In this document: one piece after another, positions 4,897 through 5,436 of the stretch | Layout of the letters: each line of letters opens with the position of its first letter | Numbering within the stretch: position 1 is the stretch's first letter | Assembly (NCBI GenBank): GCA_007127625.1 | Contig: SKYZ01000209.1 | Location: 1-5,436, forward strand | Source of the DNA: Aquisalimonas sp. | GTDB taxonomy: Bacteria > Pseudomonadota > Gammaproteobacteria > Nitrococcales > Aquisalimonadaceae | DNA length: 5,436 nt | Direction: 5' to 3' | Position numbers and translations under genes: made by a program | The notes under the pieces: generated by a model | The model's database searches: none | What the model saw: only the letters and a program-made list of their open reading frames with translations | Told to the model about the DNA's origin: nothing

Positions 4897-5436
4897 TCAC
4901 CCCGCTTTCCTCAGCGGTTCGAACTTCTCCTGGTGGTTCTTGCTGTAGAACTTCCAGGGGTCTTCCTGGGCCTGCTTCTGGGAGGCGTGGAAGCGCTCCG
5001 CCAGGGTTTTCCGGCCCTCGGCGTCCTCGACGACACGATCCTTGACGTAGCTCAGGCCCACCCGCTCGATCCAGGGCGCGGTACGCTCCAGGTAGCGGGC
5101 CTCCTCGCGGTAGAGCTGCAGGAACGCGGCGGCGTACTCCTTGACCTCCTCCATGGTTTCCACGCGGCAGAGCACGTCCGTGGCGCGGACCTTGACGCCG
5201 CCATTGCCACCCACGTGCAGCTCCCAGCCGGACTCGATGGCGACCACGCCGAAGTCCTTGATGCTGGCCTCGGCGCAGTTGCGCGGGCAGCCGGAGACGG
5301 CCATCTTGAACTTGTGCGGTGTCCAGGTGCCCCAGGTCATCTCCTCGAGCTCAATGCCGCAGGTGGTGGAATCCTGGGTACCGAAGCGGCACCACTCGGA
5401 GCCGACACAGGTCTTCACGGTCCGCAGGGCCTTGCC
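4897..5436 (-). CDS. nirB: Nitrite reductase [NAD(P)H] large subunit, C-terminal fragment
   Basis: The last 179 residues of a large protein enter from the high-coordinate edge; the frame is open to base 5436. The fragment covers the end of the siroheme/[4Fe-4S] half-domain. It has C10-x5-C16 (KTCVGSEWCRFGTQDS) and C50-x3-C54 (SGCPRNCAEASIKDFGVV), the four cysteines that bridge the cluster to siroheme in nitrite and sulfite reductases. The following segment (GVKVRATDVLCRVETMEEV through YLERTAPWIERVGL) and the tail FHASQKQAQEDPWKFYSKN are typical of NirB rather than of ferredoxin-nitrite reductase or CysI. NirB reduces nitrite to ammonium with six electrons from NAD(P)H via FAD; the FAD/NAD and BFD parts lie outside the window. 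A GTG at 5418 is internal, not a start. Siroheme dependence explains the methyltransferase gene downstream. Confidence 0.95.
   Translation of the reverse strand, partial: GKALRTVKTCVGSEWCRFGTQDSTTCGIELEEMTWGTWTPHKFKMAVSGCPRNCAEASIKDFGVVAIESGWELHVGGNGGVKVRATDVLCRVETMEEVKEYAAAFLQLYREEARYLERTAPWIERVGLSYVKDRVVEDAEGRKTLAERFHASQKQAQEDPWKFYSKNHQEKFEPLRKAG

Overview
The window is part of a bacterial nitrate-assimilation locus, with every gene on the minus strand. High GC content, the gene families and dense short palindromic repeats with a GTGGGAG head point to a high-GC gammaproteobacterium. Halomonadaceae, Ectothiorhodospiraceae or Pseudomonas relatives are guesses from memory of such repeats; the sequence does not fix the genus.

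In transcription order (high to low coordinates) the window holds: the C-terminal 179 residues of the large NAD(P)H-nitrite reductase subunit NirB (4897-5436, cut by the window edge); the Rieske-type small subunit NirD (4398-4748); a complete 891-residue assimilatory nitrate reductase with a C-terminal BFD-like [2Fe-2S] domain (1508-4183); a uroporphyrinogen-III C-methyltransferase overlapping it by one base (546-1508); a 405-base regulatory gap (141-545); and the first 46 codons of a membrane transporter, probably an MFS nitrate/nitrite permease (1-140). Together they would import nitrate, reduce it to nitrite and then to ammonium, and make the precorrin-2 needed for the siroheme of NirB.

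The gap before the transporter is the richest part. On the minus strand it holds a near-consensus sigma-54 promoter (253-268). The predicted leader RNA of about 100 nt begins with two tandem hairpins, each with a six-base loop having A at position 1 and G at position 4 (220-237 and 199-214). The second overlaps the 5' arm of a strong intrinsic terminator with eight U residues (155-205), which sits directly before the ribosome binding site. This is the architecture of an ANTAR-protein (NasR-type) antitermination leader. The transporter is therefore probably controlled twice: by nitrogen limitation through sigma-54 and an activator such as NtrC, and by nitrate through an ANTAR antiterminator not seen in this window.

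The second theme is repeats. Two 81-bp inverted REP doublets (REPIN-like) sit in the nirB-nirD and nirD-nasA gaps, with a separate 22-bp perfect palindrome just after nirD. A third doublet with a different stem, plus a degenerate single copy, lies inside the 5' end of the methyltransferase gene. These are read in frame and give that enzyme a roughly 67-residue N-terminal extension.
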